64,000 nucleotides of DNA from Pseudoduganella violacea. GTDB taxonomy: Bacteria; Pseudomonadota; Gammaproteobacteria; Burkholderiales; Burkholderiaceae_D. Below are positions 33,029 through 41,899 of the stretch, piece by piece; within the stretch, counting starts at the first letter, position 1, and every line of letters starts with the position of its first letter. The notes below the pieces were generated by a model. The model was given only the letters and a program-made list of their open reading frames with translations. It searched no databases and was not told where the DNA came from. The DNA lies in assembly GCF_014191875.1 (NCBI RefSeq), contig NZ_JACHXD010000003.1, positions 62,001-126,000 on the forward strand. The letters are read 5' to 3'. The translations under genes and the position numbers were made by a program.

Positions 33029-33865
33029 TTAGCGGAAATTTGCCAGCGGGAATACCACGCCCGCGAACATCGACCAGTCCGTGCTGCGCGTATTGAGCCC
33101 CTTGGCCACGCCGACATCGAAGGCCAGGCGCGAATGCGGGGTATAGGCGGCGGCCAGCAGCAGCTGGGCCGTACTGCCGGCGCCATGGCGCTGCGTGCCC
33201 GACAATTCCGCCGTCGCGCCCCAGCGCTCGGCCACGGGCAGGGAAAAGGAGGCCGACACGCCCTTCTGCAGCCGTCCCGCGCCCTCGTCCACCCGGCCCA
33301 GGCGCTGCAGGTTCAGGTTGGCATCCAGATGCAGGCGGCCGAAGTCGCGGCTGTAAATGCCGTTCACGCCGTAATCGCTTTTGCCGCTGCCCAGGCCATC
33401 GCGCGCGGTGGGCGCCTTGGCGCTCAGCTCCAGGCCCAGCACCGTGGCCTCGTCCAGGCGCAGCGCGCGCTTCAGCGTCGCCGTCAGGTCGCCGATGCCG
33501 CGCTGGCGGCCGCTGTCCGGCGCGCGGGCGCTGATCCAGGCTTCGCCGCCCAGCAGCACACCCCAGTCTTCATTGAACGCCAGCTTCAGCAGCACGGGCA
33601 GACTGGCGCGGCGCGCACCGTCGTCGCGCGCGCGCAGGCCACCCACTTCCATTTCCAGCTGGCCCGGCGCCGGCAAGGAGGCCGGACTCGAGACCGAAGG
33701 CCGGTAAGGCAGGACCGGCGGCCCGTCCTCGGCGGCCTGCGCCGGCCAGGCCAGCGCCGCGCCGGTTGCCATCAGCAGCGCGGGCGCCAGCCGCCGGAAC
33801 GGCGCCGCATCCACGCCGGCGGCACGGCGCGCACCCACGGTTTTTCCCTGCGATGTCTTCTGCAT
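33029..33865 (-). CDS. outer-membrane beta-barrel, transporter-like (phenol MetA-pathway type)
   Basis: 278 aa. A Tat-like or long signal peptide (about 1-45, ending AQAAED) precedes a barrel with regular alternating strands (SLPVLLKLAFNEDWGVLLGG, GIGDLTATLKRAL, TVLGLELSAKAPTA). The pattern resembles the putative outer-membrane family annotated MetA-pathway of phenol degradation. The start at 33865 has GGAAAG 7 nt upstream. No partner genes are adjacent and the substrate is unknown. Confidence 0.65.
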   Translation of the reverse strand: MQKTSQGKTVGARRAAGVDAAPFRRLAPALLMATGAALAWPAQAAEDGPPVLPYRPSVSSPASLPAPGQLEMEVGGLRARDDGARRASLPVLLKLAFNEDWGVLLGGEAWISARAPDSGRQRGIGDLTATLKRALRLDEATVLGLELSAKAPTARDGLGSGKSDYGVNGIYSRDFGRLHLDANLNLQRLGRVDEGAGRLQKGVSASFSLPVAERWGATAELSGTQRHGAGSTAQLLLAAAYTPHSRLAFDVGVAKGLNTRSTDWSMFAGVVFPLANFR

Positions 33866-33923
33866 GATTGTGCTTTCCGCTCGCGCCCCGGCCGAAACCG
33901 GCCGGATGGCGCAGCTCATCTTA

Positions 33924-35519
33924 TCAGGCGCGGGCCAAGTCTGCTTGCAGCTGGCTGATGGCGGCCCGCGACTGGCTGATCACCTTGTCGGCGATGCGCT
34001 TGCGCATGCTCTGCACCCGCCCCGCCGCCTCCGCTTCGAGCAGCAGCGGCGTCAGCAACTGCACCGCCGATTCGTGGAAGCTGGCGGCAATGCGGTCGAG
34101 CTGGGCGCAGAAGACGGCGTCGGCATCGTTCAAGCGCTTGCGCAAGCCTTCCTCGAAAGCGCGGCGCTTGTCCTGGATTTCCGAACGCTTGCGCCGGCCG
34201 CCATCGTTGAGCCATTTGAAGGCGCCCGCCAGCAGCACCGCGCCGCCGACAAAGGGCGCCACCGGCGCCACAGCCGGCAACACCACCGCCATGCCGAAGA
34301 TGTACAGGGCGGTGCCGGTACCGGCCGCCGCCACCGCGCCGCCCATCAGCGTGACATTGGCGGCCGTGTCGACGCGGTTGGCCAGCCGCGTGCCGATGCG
34401 CAGGCGCGGCATCAGGCGCGCCAGGGCCGCGTGGTGCTGGCGTTCCAGCGCCGTCGACTGGCCGCCGCGGATATCGGCCTGGAACAGGCGCAGATCCTGG
34501 TTCAGCAACTCCAGCGCTTCTTCCTTGCGCCGCACCACGCGGTCCAGGCGGCGCTCCATTTCCTGGCCGAACTGGTCGCGCGCGATGCTGTCCCACACAT
34601 CCTCGTCCTTCCACTGGTCGGTGTGCAGGCGCTCGGTGATGGCCAGCTCGATGGCGTTGCCGGCGTCGTGCACCACGTCGTCGATGTCCTGCCACAACAT
34701 GCGGCGCTCATAGGCGACACGGGAATCGACCAGCGCCAGCCGTTGCTGCACCTGGCGCTTGAGCTGGGAAGCCGCCATCAGCAGGCTCGACGCGCCCGCC
34801 TCGCAAGCCAGCACCGGGCCGGCGTTCTCCTGGTAGACGGCGATGCCCTCGCTGATGGCGGCAATCGCCTCGCGCACCAGGGCCAGCAATTGCTGCTGGT
34901 CCGGCATGCCGCCCTTGAAGCCGCGCGCGTGGTCGAGCAGCTCGGCCTGGCCGGTGCTGCGGCCGAAATCGGCCACCGCGTCAACCAGGCCGCGCCCCAT
35001 GACCAGCTTGCGCGCCTGGCTGCCCAGATTGTTCAGCAGGCGGCGCTCGTCCTCGGGCGGCAGGCCGAACAGCTGGTCGGGCCGCAGCCGCAGGTTCAGG
35101 GCGCGCGCGAACTTGTGGGCCAGCGGCCGCGCCTGCCGGCCTTGCAGGGCCAGCAGGGGCTTGACCAGGGCGAAGGCGCCGTCGCGGGCGGCGGCATCGG
35201 TATCGGCGCTGGCGCGGCCCAGGGTGCCGAGCGCCCAGTCCACCGTGACGCCCGACTCGATGGCGTTGAGCACCACGGCGGTAAACAGAGCCGAGGCCTT
35301 GCCTTCGCCGGCGATATCGGTAATGGCGGCAAACTGGGCCAGGGTGAGCGTGCCATCGGCGGCGGCAACGGCGCCGACGGCGCGCGCCAGGCTGGCATGA
35401 AAGCCCAGGTCGGAACAGAGGTACTCGTCCAGCGAGCGGATGTGGACCACATGCTCGGGGACGGCGGCAACGGCGGCGGGGGCAGCGCTGGAAACGGTAG
35501 CGCCAAAGATGCTGTTCAC
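33924..35519 (-). CDS. TerB-like / dynamin-stalk-like membrane protein without a GTPase
   Basis: 531 aa with a GTG start at 35519 and GGAG 6 nt upstream. An N-terminal helical domain (about 30-150, FHASLARAVGAVAAADGTLT) resembles TerB-type folds. A long helical region (about 150-430) with charged heptads follows. A hydrophobic hairpin near 420-470 (VTLMGGAVAAAG, ALYIFGMAVVLPAVAPVAPFV) suits membrane insertion, and a further helical tail (about 475-531) ends the protein. The helix-hairpin-helix layout resembles the stalk and paddle of bacterial dynamin-like proteins, but no P-loop is present. Function is unknown; membrane remodelling or stress tolerance is inference. Confidence 0.5.
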   Translation of the reverse strand: MNSIFGATVSSAAPAAVAAVPEHVVHIRSLDEYLCSDLGFHASLARAVGAVAAADGTLTLAQFAAITDIAGEGKASALFTAVVLNAIESGVTVDWALGTLGRASADTDAAARDGAFALVKPLLALQGRQARPLAHKFARALNLRLRPDQLFGLPPEDERRLLNNLGSQARKLVMGRGLVDAVADFGRSTGQAELLDHARGFKGGMPDQQQLLALVREAIAAISEGIAVYQENAGPVLACEAGASSLLMAASQLKRQVQQRLALVDSRVAYERRMLWQDIDDVVHDAGNAIELAITERLHTDQWKDEDVWDSIARDQFGQEMERRLDRVVRRKEEALELLNQDLRLFQADIRGGQSTALERQHHAALARLMPRLRIGTRLANRVDTAANVTLMGGAVAAAGTGTALYIFGMAVVLPAVAPVAPFVGGAVLLAGAFKWLNDGGRRKRSEIQDKRRAFEEGLRKRLNDADAVFCAQLDRIAASFHESAVQLLTPLLLEAEAAGRVQSMRKRIADKVISQSRAAISQLQADLARA

Positions 35520-35600
35520 AGCTTTCTCCTTTCGCTCCAGAATGCGTCTCTGGCATTCTAGCCGAATCGCAAAAAAGCGGAAGGCCGTACAGGACAATAT

Positions 35601-36056
35601 TCAGCGCAGCAGATTCATGGCCGTCAGCATGAAGCCGAGTTGGGTCAGCAGCATGACGAACATCCAGCGGAACATATCGGCGCGCAGCTGGGCGATCTGG
35701 GCGCTCAGACGGCCTTCCATCTGTTCGAGCTGCAGTTTGACACTCAGGTCTTGGGCCGCCATACGGGCGTGATGGAGCTTGTCCTGCTCCGCCTTTTGCT
35801 CATTTCTTTCTTCGCGGTAGAGCCTTTCCCGCTCCTTCATGTACGCGCGAAATTCCAGGATATCGGCTTGCACGCGCTCCATGGCACTGCGGTTTTCCGC
35901 TTGCACGCGCTCCATGGCGCAGCGGTTTTCGTATTCAACACGCTCCTTCACGGCCTGGATTTCGGCGCGGGTGCGCTCATCCAGGCCTGACAGCTCGCTG
36001 CGCAGCAGCTTCATATCGGATTCGTGCATGACGGGATCGGAACGGGCGTCGGGCAT
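35601..36056 (-). CDS. coiled-coil protein with C-terminal membrane anchor
   Basis: 151 aa. Residues about 12-115 form a coiled coil with an internal repeat (CAMERVQAENR, then SAMERVQADIL). One membrane segment is at the C-terminus (FRWMFVMLLTQLGFMLTAM). The start at 36056 (MPDARSD) is chosen by analogy with the similar gene at 13514-13855, which starts MPNDES; an ATG at 36068 is also possible. The DNA around 35880-35930 contains a near-tandem 33-nt repeat that produces the protein repeat. Function is unknown. Confidence 0.6.
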   Translation of the reverse strand: MPDARSDPVMHESDMKLLRSELSGLDERTRAEIQAVKERVEYENRCAMERVQAENRSAMERVQADILEFRAYMKERERLYREERNEQKAEQDKLHHARMAAQDLSVKLQLEQMEGRLSAQIAQLRADMFRWMFVMLLTQLGFMLTAMNLLR

Positions 36057-36125
36057 GGCAGGCTTCATGTAGAAACCAGTATAGTGCGCCGCCCCCGCCC
36101 ATGTCACCCTGATCCGGCGCAAGCT

Positions 36126-36620
36126 TCAGGGCGCCGCTTCGGTCGACAGCACCAGGGTTTCCTTGATCTCTTCCATCACCACATAGCTCTTGGACTGGGC
36201 CGCGCCCGGCAGGTTCAAGAGCATATCGCCGAGCAGCTTGCGGTACTCGGCCATCTCGTGGATGCGCGCCTTGATCAGGTAATCGAAATCGCCCGACACC
36301 AGATGGCATTCCTGCACCTCGGGAATGCGCAGCACCTCGCGCCGGAACTGCTCGAACACCTGGGCCGATTTCTGGTTCAGCGTGATTTCCACAAACACCA
36401 GCAGGGTTGCCCCCAATGCCGGCGGGCTGATGCGGGCATGGTAGCCGGTGATCACCCCGTCGCGCTCCATGCGCTTGACGCGCTCGATGGCCGGTGTGAT
36501 CGACAGGCCGACCTGTTCGCTCAGGTCCTTCATCGAGATGCGCCCATCCTCTTGCAGGATGCGCAGGATCTTGCGGTCCAGCTTATCCAGGCCGCGCACG
36601 GATTCCTTTTGGGTTCTCAT
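36126..36620 (-). CDS. Lrp/AsnC-family regulator of the divergent dadA gene
   Basis: 164 aa. The N-terminal helix-turn-helix (LDKLDRKILRILQEDGRISM, residues about 11-60) is followed by the RAM effector domain (about 75-155; VFVEITLNQKSAQVFEQF, ECHLVSGDFDYLIKAR). Lrp/AsnC proteins bind amino acids and commonly control adjacent catabolic genes. The gene is divergent from dadA across 113 nt of AT-rich DNA, the classical position for a specific dad regulator. Confidence 0.9.
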   Translation of the reverse strand: MRTQKESVRGLDKLDRKILRILQEDGRISMKDLSEQVGLSITPAIERVKRMERDGVITGYHARISPPALGATLLVFVEITLNQKSAQVFEQFRREVLRIPEVQECHLVSGDFDYLIKARIHEMAEYRKLLGDMLLNLPGAAQSKSYVVMEEIKETLVLSTEAAP

Positions 36621-36733
36621 GATTTATTAATGAATATCACACGTTTTATGGTAACAAACACTGGCACAACCAACTTATCATAGTAAAAATCCCCGCACAA
36701 GTAATAATTAATAATTAATACATAGGAAGAGAC
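36621..36733. promoter_or_regulatory. AT-rich divergent promoter region of the Lrp regulator and dadA
   Basis: 113 nt, strongly AT-rich compared with its surroundings, including repeated TAATAATTAATA-type sequence just before dadA. Such DNA suits Lrp-family binding. No single palindrome could be fixed with confidence. Confidence 0.5.
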
Positions 36734-38023
36734 ATGCGCGTCGTCGTTCTTGGAAGTGGCGTCATCGGCGTAACCACCGCCTACTATCTGGCCAAGGCCG
36801 GCCACGAAGTCACCGTACTGGACCGCCAGCCCGGTCCCGCCCTGGAAACCAGTTTCGCCAACGCCGGCCAGATTTCCCCCGGCTACGCCTCGCCCTGGGC
36901 CGCGCCCGGCATCCCGCTGAAAGCGATGAAATGGATGCTGCAGCGCCACGCTCCGCTCTCGATCACCCCGGACGGCACCCTGTTCCAGCTGCAATGGATG
37001 TGGCAGATGCTGCGCAACTGCAATGCCGCCAGCTATGCCGTCAACAAGGAACGCATGGTACGCCTGGCCGAGTACAGCCGCGACTGCTTTAAAGTGCTGC
37101 GCGCCGCCACCGGCATCGAATACGAAGGCCGCCAGCAAGGCACGACCCAGCTGTTCCGCACCCAGAAGCAGCTCGACGACGCCGCCAAGGATATCCAGGT
37201 GCTCGAAGAAACCGGCGTGCCCTACGAGCTGCTGACGCCCCAGCAGCTGGTCAACGCCGAACCCGGCCTGGCCGCCTCGCGCCACCAGCTGGCCGGCGGC
37301 CTGCGCCTGCCCAACGATGAAACCGGCGACTGCCAGCTGTTCACCACCCGCCTGACGGCCATGGCCGAAGAACTGGGCGTCAAATTCCGCTACAACGTCG
37401 ATATCGGCAACCTGGCCATGAGCGGCGACGAGGTCAAGGGCGTGCGCTGCGGCGCCGAACTGGTGACCGGCGACAGCTTCGTGGTGGCGCTGGGCGCCTA
37501 CTCGACGGCCTTCCTCAAGCCCCTGGTCGAGATCCCGGTGTATCCGCTCAAAGGCTACTCGATCACCGTGCCCATCGTCGACGGCGGCAAGGCGCCCACC
37601 TCGACCATCCTGGACGAAACCTACAAGATCGCCGTTACCCGCTTCGACGACCGCATCCGCGTCGGCGGCATGGCCGAAATCGCCGGTTTCAACCTGGACC
37701 TGAACCCGCGCCGCCGCGAAACGCTGGAAATGGTGGTCAACGACCTCTTCCCCGGCGCCGGCAACACGGCCGAAGCGACCTTCTGGACCGGCCTGCGTCC
37801 GATGACCCCGGACGGCACGCCCGTGGTCGGCCGCACCGGCCTGCGCAACCTGTTTACCAACACCGGCCACGGCACGCTGGGTTGGACCATGTCCTGCGGC
37901 TCGGCCCAATTGCTGGCCGACCTGATCTCGGCCCAGCGTCCCGCCATCCGCGCCGACGACCTCTCGGTCAGCCGCTATCGTCAAGAAAGCGGCGCGGGCC
38001 GTCCCGAGCTGGTCAACGCCTGA
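36734..38023 (+). CDS. dadA: D-amino acid dehydrogenase small subunit
   Basis: 429 aa, the usual DadA length. The FAD-binding motif is at residues 2-30 ([20 protein letters not shown], then VTVLDR), followed by the family's [17 protein letters not shown] (about 47) and the C-terminal [14 protein letters not shown] (about 380). The enzyme oxidises D-amino acids such as D-alanine to 2-oxoacids at the inner membrane, passing electrons to quinone. AGGAAGAG precedes the start. A strong hairpin repeat follows the gene. Confidence 0.93.
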   Translation: MRVVVLGSGVIGVTTAYYLAKAGHEVTVLDRQPGPALETSFANAGQISPGYASPWAAPGIPLKAMKWMLQRHAPLSITPDGTLFQLQWMWQMLRNCNAASYAVNKERMVRLAEYSRDCFKVLRAATGIEYEGRQQGTTQLFRTQKQLDDAAKDIQVLEETGVPYELLTPQQLVNAEPGLAASRHQLAGGLRLPNDETGDCQLFTTRLTAMAEELGVKFRYNVDIGNLAMSGDEVKGVRCGAELVTGDSFVVALGAYSTAFLKPLVEIPVYPLKGYSITVPIVDGGKAPTSTILDETYKIAVTRFDDRIRVGGMAEIAGFNLDLNPRRRETLEMVVNDLFPGAGNTAEATFWTGLRPMTPDGTPVVGRTGLRNLFTNTGHGTLGWTMSCGSAQLLADLISAQRPAIRADDLSVSRYRQESGAGRPELVNA

Positions 38024-38030
38024 AGCGAAG

Positions 38031-38103
38031 CCGGGGACAGACCACGTTTTTGCAGCAATCTTGTCTGCGACAATATTGCTGCAAAAACGTGGTCTGTCCC
38101 CGG
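38031..38103. repeat. 73-nt near-perfect palindrome between dadA and the HDOD gene
   Basis: Two exact 29-nt arms (38031-38059 and 38075-38103), starting CCGGGGACAGACCACG, flank a 15-nt centre that itself contains TTGTC...GACAA. The whole can fold as one long hairpin. It could end dadA transcription, or be a mobile REP/MITE-like repeat. It lies only 21 nt before the HDOD start. Confidence 0.8.
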
Positions 38104-38124
38104 TTTTCTTCTATAATTTTCCAC

Positions 38125-38964
38125 ATGAATAAACTGGAAGCCTTCGGGCATATAGCCGCGCTGGCAATGCGCGGCGATCTGGTGTTCCCCACCAGCGTCA
38201 ACGCCGCCCTGCGCGTCCAACTCGCGCTGGACGATCCCGACTGTCCCATCGATGAGGCGATCCGCCTGGTGCTGGCCGAGCCGCAACTGGCCGCGCGCAC
38301 CGTGGCGCTGGCCAATTCGGCCATGTTCAGCCGCAGCGGCGGCGCCGTCGTCACCAATGTGCGCGCCGCCATCATGCGCATCGGTTATCACAATCTGTTC
38401 GCGCTGGCCGCCGCCATGGTGGTGCGCCAGTTCGGCAGCAAGATCACCGATCCGGAATTGCGCAATATGGCCGAGCAGCTGTGGGACCACACCATCCATG
38501 TGGCCTGCCTGTCGCGCATCATCGCGCGCGAAGTGACGTATGTGAATCCGGATACCGCGCTGTTCGCGGCCATCGTGCATGAAGTGGGCGGCTTTTACCT
38601 GCTTTCGCGCGCCGACGAATTCCCCGGCCTGCTGGAACCGGACCCGGAGAACTGGCAGCCGGCCAGCGAGGAAATCATCACGCGCGAAGTGATGCACAAG
38701 CTGGGCATCCCGGAACCGGTGGCCACGGCCATCGAGGGTCTGCGCGACGGCTTCCTGCAAATCCCGCCCGACACCCTGCTCGACACACTGCTGCTGGCCA
38801 ACCATCTGGCGCCCGTGGCCTCGCCACTGCCGTCCGCGCCGCGCGAGGAACCGGCCCATTCCGAATCGATCATCGATCTCTTCATCGACGAGGACAAGCT
38901 GGCGCGCATGCTGGACGAATCGAAGGCCGATGCGGCCTCGATGAACGCGGCCCTGCTGGTGTAG
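38125..38964 (+). CDS. HDOD-domain signalling protein
   Basis: 279 aa. The HDOD domain occupies about residues 8-215, with LVFPTSVNAALRVQ, VRAAIMRIGYHNLFALAAA, DHTIHVACLSRIIA and ALFAAIVHEVGGFYLL. It is related to HD phosphohydrolases but lacks their full metal site, and usually acts in regulatory complexes, often linked to c-di-GMP. The C-terminal 60 residues are acidic and unassigned. The start is the first ATG after the palindrome; its ribosome-binding site is weak. Confidence 0.85.
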   Translation: MNKLEAFGHIAALAMRGDLVFPTSVNAALRVQLALDDPDCPIDEAIRLVLAEPQLAARTVALANSAMFSRSGGAVVTNVRAAIMRIGYHNLFALAAAMVVRQFGSKITDPELRNMAEQLWDHTIHVACLSRIIAREVTYVNPDTALFAAIVHEVGGFYLLSRADEFPGLLEPDPENWQPASEEIITREVMHKLGIPEPVATAIEGLRDGFLQIPPDTLLDTLLLANHLAPVASPLPSAPREEPAHSESIIDLFIDEDKLARMLDESKADAASMNAALLV

Positions 38965-38967
38965 TTT

Positions 38968-39612
38968 TCAGGTCCGGGCGCGCGCCAGCGGGTTCGGCGT
39001 CGGCTCGGCCACCTTGTGCAGCAGGTTGCGGTCGATATGGTGGAAAGGCTCGTCTTCCTTGCCGCGGATGAGCATCACCGTATCCTCTTCATAGCCCCAG
39101 CTGCCATCGTCATTCTGCGTCACCTTGATGCGGTATTCCACCGTCTTGAAGCCGAATTCCAGGAAAGGATTGGAGCGGATGCCATAGGTGTCCGATTCCA
39201 GCTTCGCCACCAGTTCAAACTCCTTGGCATCGGGCGCCACGGTGCCGGCCGCCATCGCGATCTGGCCGCGCGGAATGGCCAGGGTCTGGATCACGGTCCG
39301 GGTGGCCGGCTCCCACAGCCAGTAGCCGACCTGCTCATGGTAGGTCTTCACATTGTCCGGCTTGTTGATGATGATCAGGTAGCGCAGGCCGTAGAACAGC
39401 TGCGGGCCATTGGTCACGGGATCGATCGGCTGCAGCTCGATGCGCTCGACGAAAGCCTGCTTGCGCGGGCCGTCGGCCTTGGGCTTGATATCGAGGCCGC
39501 GCTGGCCTTCCCAGATGCCGGCCATGGCCGTCAGCGGGCCAAGGTTGGCGAGGGTGTCGATGTCGACATTGCTTGGTTCAGTATAGATATCGTCGGAGAA
39601 TTGTTGGCTCAT
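38968..39612 (-). CDS. FABP-like beta-barrel (nitrobindin/THAP4 heme-binding type)
   Basis: 214 aa, cytoplasmic. A GIWEGQRG motif near residue 32 corresponds to the GxWxGxG of the nitrobindin/FABP-like family, and alternating strands follow (YHEQVGYWLWEPATRTVIQTL, FKTVEYRIKVTQNDDGSW). Family members bind heme and NO or hydrophobic ligands. The usual axial-His context near the C-terminus may be FHHIDRN (about 189). It converges with the HDOD gene, 3 nt apart. Confidence 0.7.
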   Translation of the reverse strand: MSQQFSDDIYTEPSNVDIDTLANLGPLTAMAGIWEGQRGLDIKPKADGPRKQAFVERIELQPIDPVTNGPQLFYGLRYLIIINKPDNVKTYHEQVGYWLWEPATRTVIQTLAIPRGQIAMAAGTVAPDAKEFELVAKLESDTYGIRSNPFLEFGFKTVEYRIKVTQNDDGSWGYEEDTVMLIRGKEDEPFHHIDRNLLHKVAEPTPNPLARART

Positions 39613-39669
39613 GGCTTGGTCGGCTTATCGGGCTGTGAATGCAGATAGGCAATTGTAGCCTAAGCCCAC

Positions 39670-41892
39670 TCACGCCGGTTCGCCCGCCATCACGCCCAAC
39701 AGGTGCACCAGTTTGCTGGTATCGAGCGGCTTGACGAAATAGTGGTCGAAGCCGGCCGCCAGCGCGCGGTCCTGGTCTTCCTTGCGGCCATAGCCGGTGA
39801 CGGCGATCAGCTGGCAGCGCCCCGTCTGCGGCAACTGGCGCAGATGCTCGGCCAGCTGGTAGCCGTCGATATCGGGCAGGCCGATGTCGAGGAAGCAGAT
39901 CTGCGGCGCCGTGGCGCGCGCCAGTTCGATCGCCTCGGTGGCGCGGTGGGCGATGAAGACGCGGTGGCCGGCCGCTTCCAGGAACAGGGCCAGGGTCTGG
40001 GCCGCATCGACGTTATCGTCCACCACCAGGCAGCGCAGGCCATGCTGGGGCGGCAGGCTATGCTCGGCCGGCTGGTCCAGGCCCGGCGCCACCTCGCCCT
40101 GCGCCGCCGGCAGCTCGATGGTGAACTGGCTGCCGCGGTCCGGCCCCGCGCTCTCGGCGCGCACGCTGCCGCCATGCAGCAGCACCAGGGTGCGCACCAG
40201 GGCCAGGCCCAGTCCCAGGCCGCCCTGCGAGCGGTCGGAGGTGCGCTCGCCCTGGGTGAACAGTTCGAACACCCGCCCGCACAGCTCGCGCGTCATGCCG
40301 ATGCCGTCATCCTCGACCAGCAGGCGCACGCGCTCGCCGTCGCGGCGCAGGCGCACCTCGATCTGGCCATGTTCGGGCGTGTACTTGGCGGCGTTATTGA
40401 GCAGATTGGCCACTACCTGCACCAGGCGCTTATGGTCGCCGCTGACGGCCTGCGCCTCGTCCGGCAAATCCAGGTTGAGCTGCTGGCGCTTGCTCTTGAA
40501 CAGCGGGTAGGTCTGCTCCACCGCATCTTCCACCACATGGCGCAGGTCCAGCACCTGGCGGTTCAGCTTGACCAGGCCGCGCGTCACGCGCGACACGTCG
40601 AGCAGGTCGTCGATCAGGCGCGTCATATGCTCGACCTGGCGGCTGATGATGTCGGCCGTGCGCGCCACCGAAGGATTGTCGCCATGCGCCATCTTCAGCA
40701 CCTGGGCGCCGGAACTGATCGGCGCCAGCGGATTGCGCAGCTCATGCGCCAGCATGGCCAGGAATTCATCCTTGCGCTTGTCGGCCGCCTGCAGCGAGGC
40801 GGCGGCGGCGTCGCGCTCCCACTCCTTCTTCTGCAGGGCCAGGGCCATATCATCCAGCGAGCGCGCCAGGTCGCTGATTTCCTCGTTCTCGTACTGCATG
40901 CCGGTGCGCGTATCGAGCGAGCCGGAGGCGATGCGGTTGGCGGTGCGCGCCAGCGCCTGCACCCGGCGCACGATCAGCACATCGCCACCGAACCAGGCCG
41001 CCAGCAGGGCCAGGGTGACGGTGGCCGCCAGGCCGATGGTGGCGATCAGCTGGTCGCGCTGGGCCGCCGCCACGATCTCTTCCTGCGGGATGCCGATCAT
41101 CACGGTGTAGTCGGAGACCTCATGGCGGCCAACGCGGGCGAAGGCGTACATGCGCTCCACGCCATCGTCGTCGGCGATCAGGATCGGCGTCTTGGGCGGA
41201 TGCAGCAGGCCTTTCTGCAGCGGCGCCGGCAGCTTCTTGCCGAACCAGGGGCCGGGATCGGGACGGCGCGAAATGATGGTGCCTTGCGAATCGGCGGTCC
41301 ACAGCACGGCGCCCGGCGAGAGCTGCACATCGAGCACGAATTTATCGAGCTCGGTCAGGTCCATGGCGGCGAACAGCACGCCCACCACCTCGCCCTTCTT
41401 GATGACGGGATAAGTCAGGTTGATCGTATGCTTGCCGATCACGCGGCCGAACACATAATTGCTGGCGACGAAGCGGCGCTCGCTGATGGCGCGCTGGAAG
41501 TGGGCGCGGTCGCCCAGGTTGACCATGCCGATCGAGGCCACGGCGCTGCAGGTCACGTCGCCGTTCAGCCGGATCAGGCCGAAATTCACGTAATCGAGAT
41601 TCTTGGACAGGATGTCCGACATCAGCACGCTGCAGTCGCGCTGGTCGCCCAGCACGTCGGGCACGCTGGACAGGTCGCGCAGGATCTGGCGCGCGCCCTC
41701 CAGCGACTGCGCCTCGTTGGCAGCGGCCAGGTTGGCCACGCGCTGCAGGTTCTCGCGCGCCACCTCGATGGCGTGTTCGCGCTCGCGCACCCCGGTCAGC
41801 ACCGTCATGGCGGCCATCGGCGTAATCGCCAAGGCCACCAGCAGAATCAGGCGCCCACGCAGGCTGTTCAGGCGGAACACGTTCATCGGCAT
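39670..41892 (-). CDS. membrane hybrid histidine kinase (Cache-HAMP-HisKA-HATPase-receiver)
   Basis: 740 aa. The first membrane segment is at about 11-32 (LILLVALAITPMAAMTVL), with an extracytoplasmic double-Cache-like domain to about 280 and a second membrane segment about 285-305. HAMP (about 306-358) leads to HisKA with His in AMLAHELRNPL (about 383) and HATPase (about 490-600, NLLNNAAKYT, DDGIGMT, GLGLGLAL). A receiver (about 620-735) has VVDDNVDA, FLDIGLPDIDG and VKPLDT. It senses an external small molecule of unknown identity. The ATG at 41892 has AGGAG upstream. It follows the aminotransferase-like gene by 7 nt and may be co-transcribed with it. Confidence 0.9.
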   Translation of the reverse strand: MPMNVFRLNSLRGRLILLVALAITPMAAMTVLTGVREREHAIEVARENLQRVANLAAANEAQSLEGARQILRDLSSVPDVLGDQRDCSVLMSDILSKNLDYVNFGLIRLNGDVTCSAVASIGMVNLGDRAHFQRAISERRFVASNYVFGRVIGKHTINLTYPVIKKGEVVGVLFAAMDLTELDKFVLDVQLSPGAVLWTADSQGTIISRRPDPGPWFGKKLPAPLQKGLLHPPKTPILIADDDGVERMYAFARVGRHEVSDYTVMIGIPQEEIVAAAQRDQLIATIGLAATVTLALLAAWFGGDVLIVRRVQALARTANRIASGSLDTRTGMQYENEEISDLARSLDDMALALQKKEWERDAAAASLQAADKRKDEFLAMLAHELRNPLAPISSGAQVLKMAHGDNPSVARTADIISRQVEHMTRLIDDLLDVSRVTRGLVKLNRQVLDLRHVVEDAVEQTYPLFKSKRQQLNLDLPDEAQAVSGDHKRLVQVVANLLNNAAKYTPEHGQIEVRLRRDGERVRLLVEDDGIGMTRELCGRVFELFTQGERTSDRSQGGLGLGLALVRTLVLLHGGSVRAESAGPDRGSQFTIELPAAQGEVAPGLDQPAEHSLPPQHGLRCLVVDDNVDAAQTLALFLEAAGHRVFIAHRATEAIELARATAPQICFLDIGLPDIDGYQLAEHLRQLPQTGRCQLIAVTGYGRKEDQDRALAAGFDHYFVKPLDTSKLVHLLGVMAGEPA

Positions 41893-41899
41893 GCGGCTC

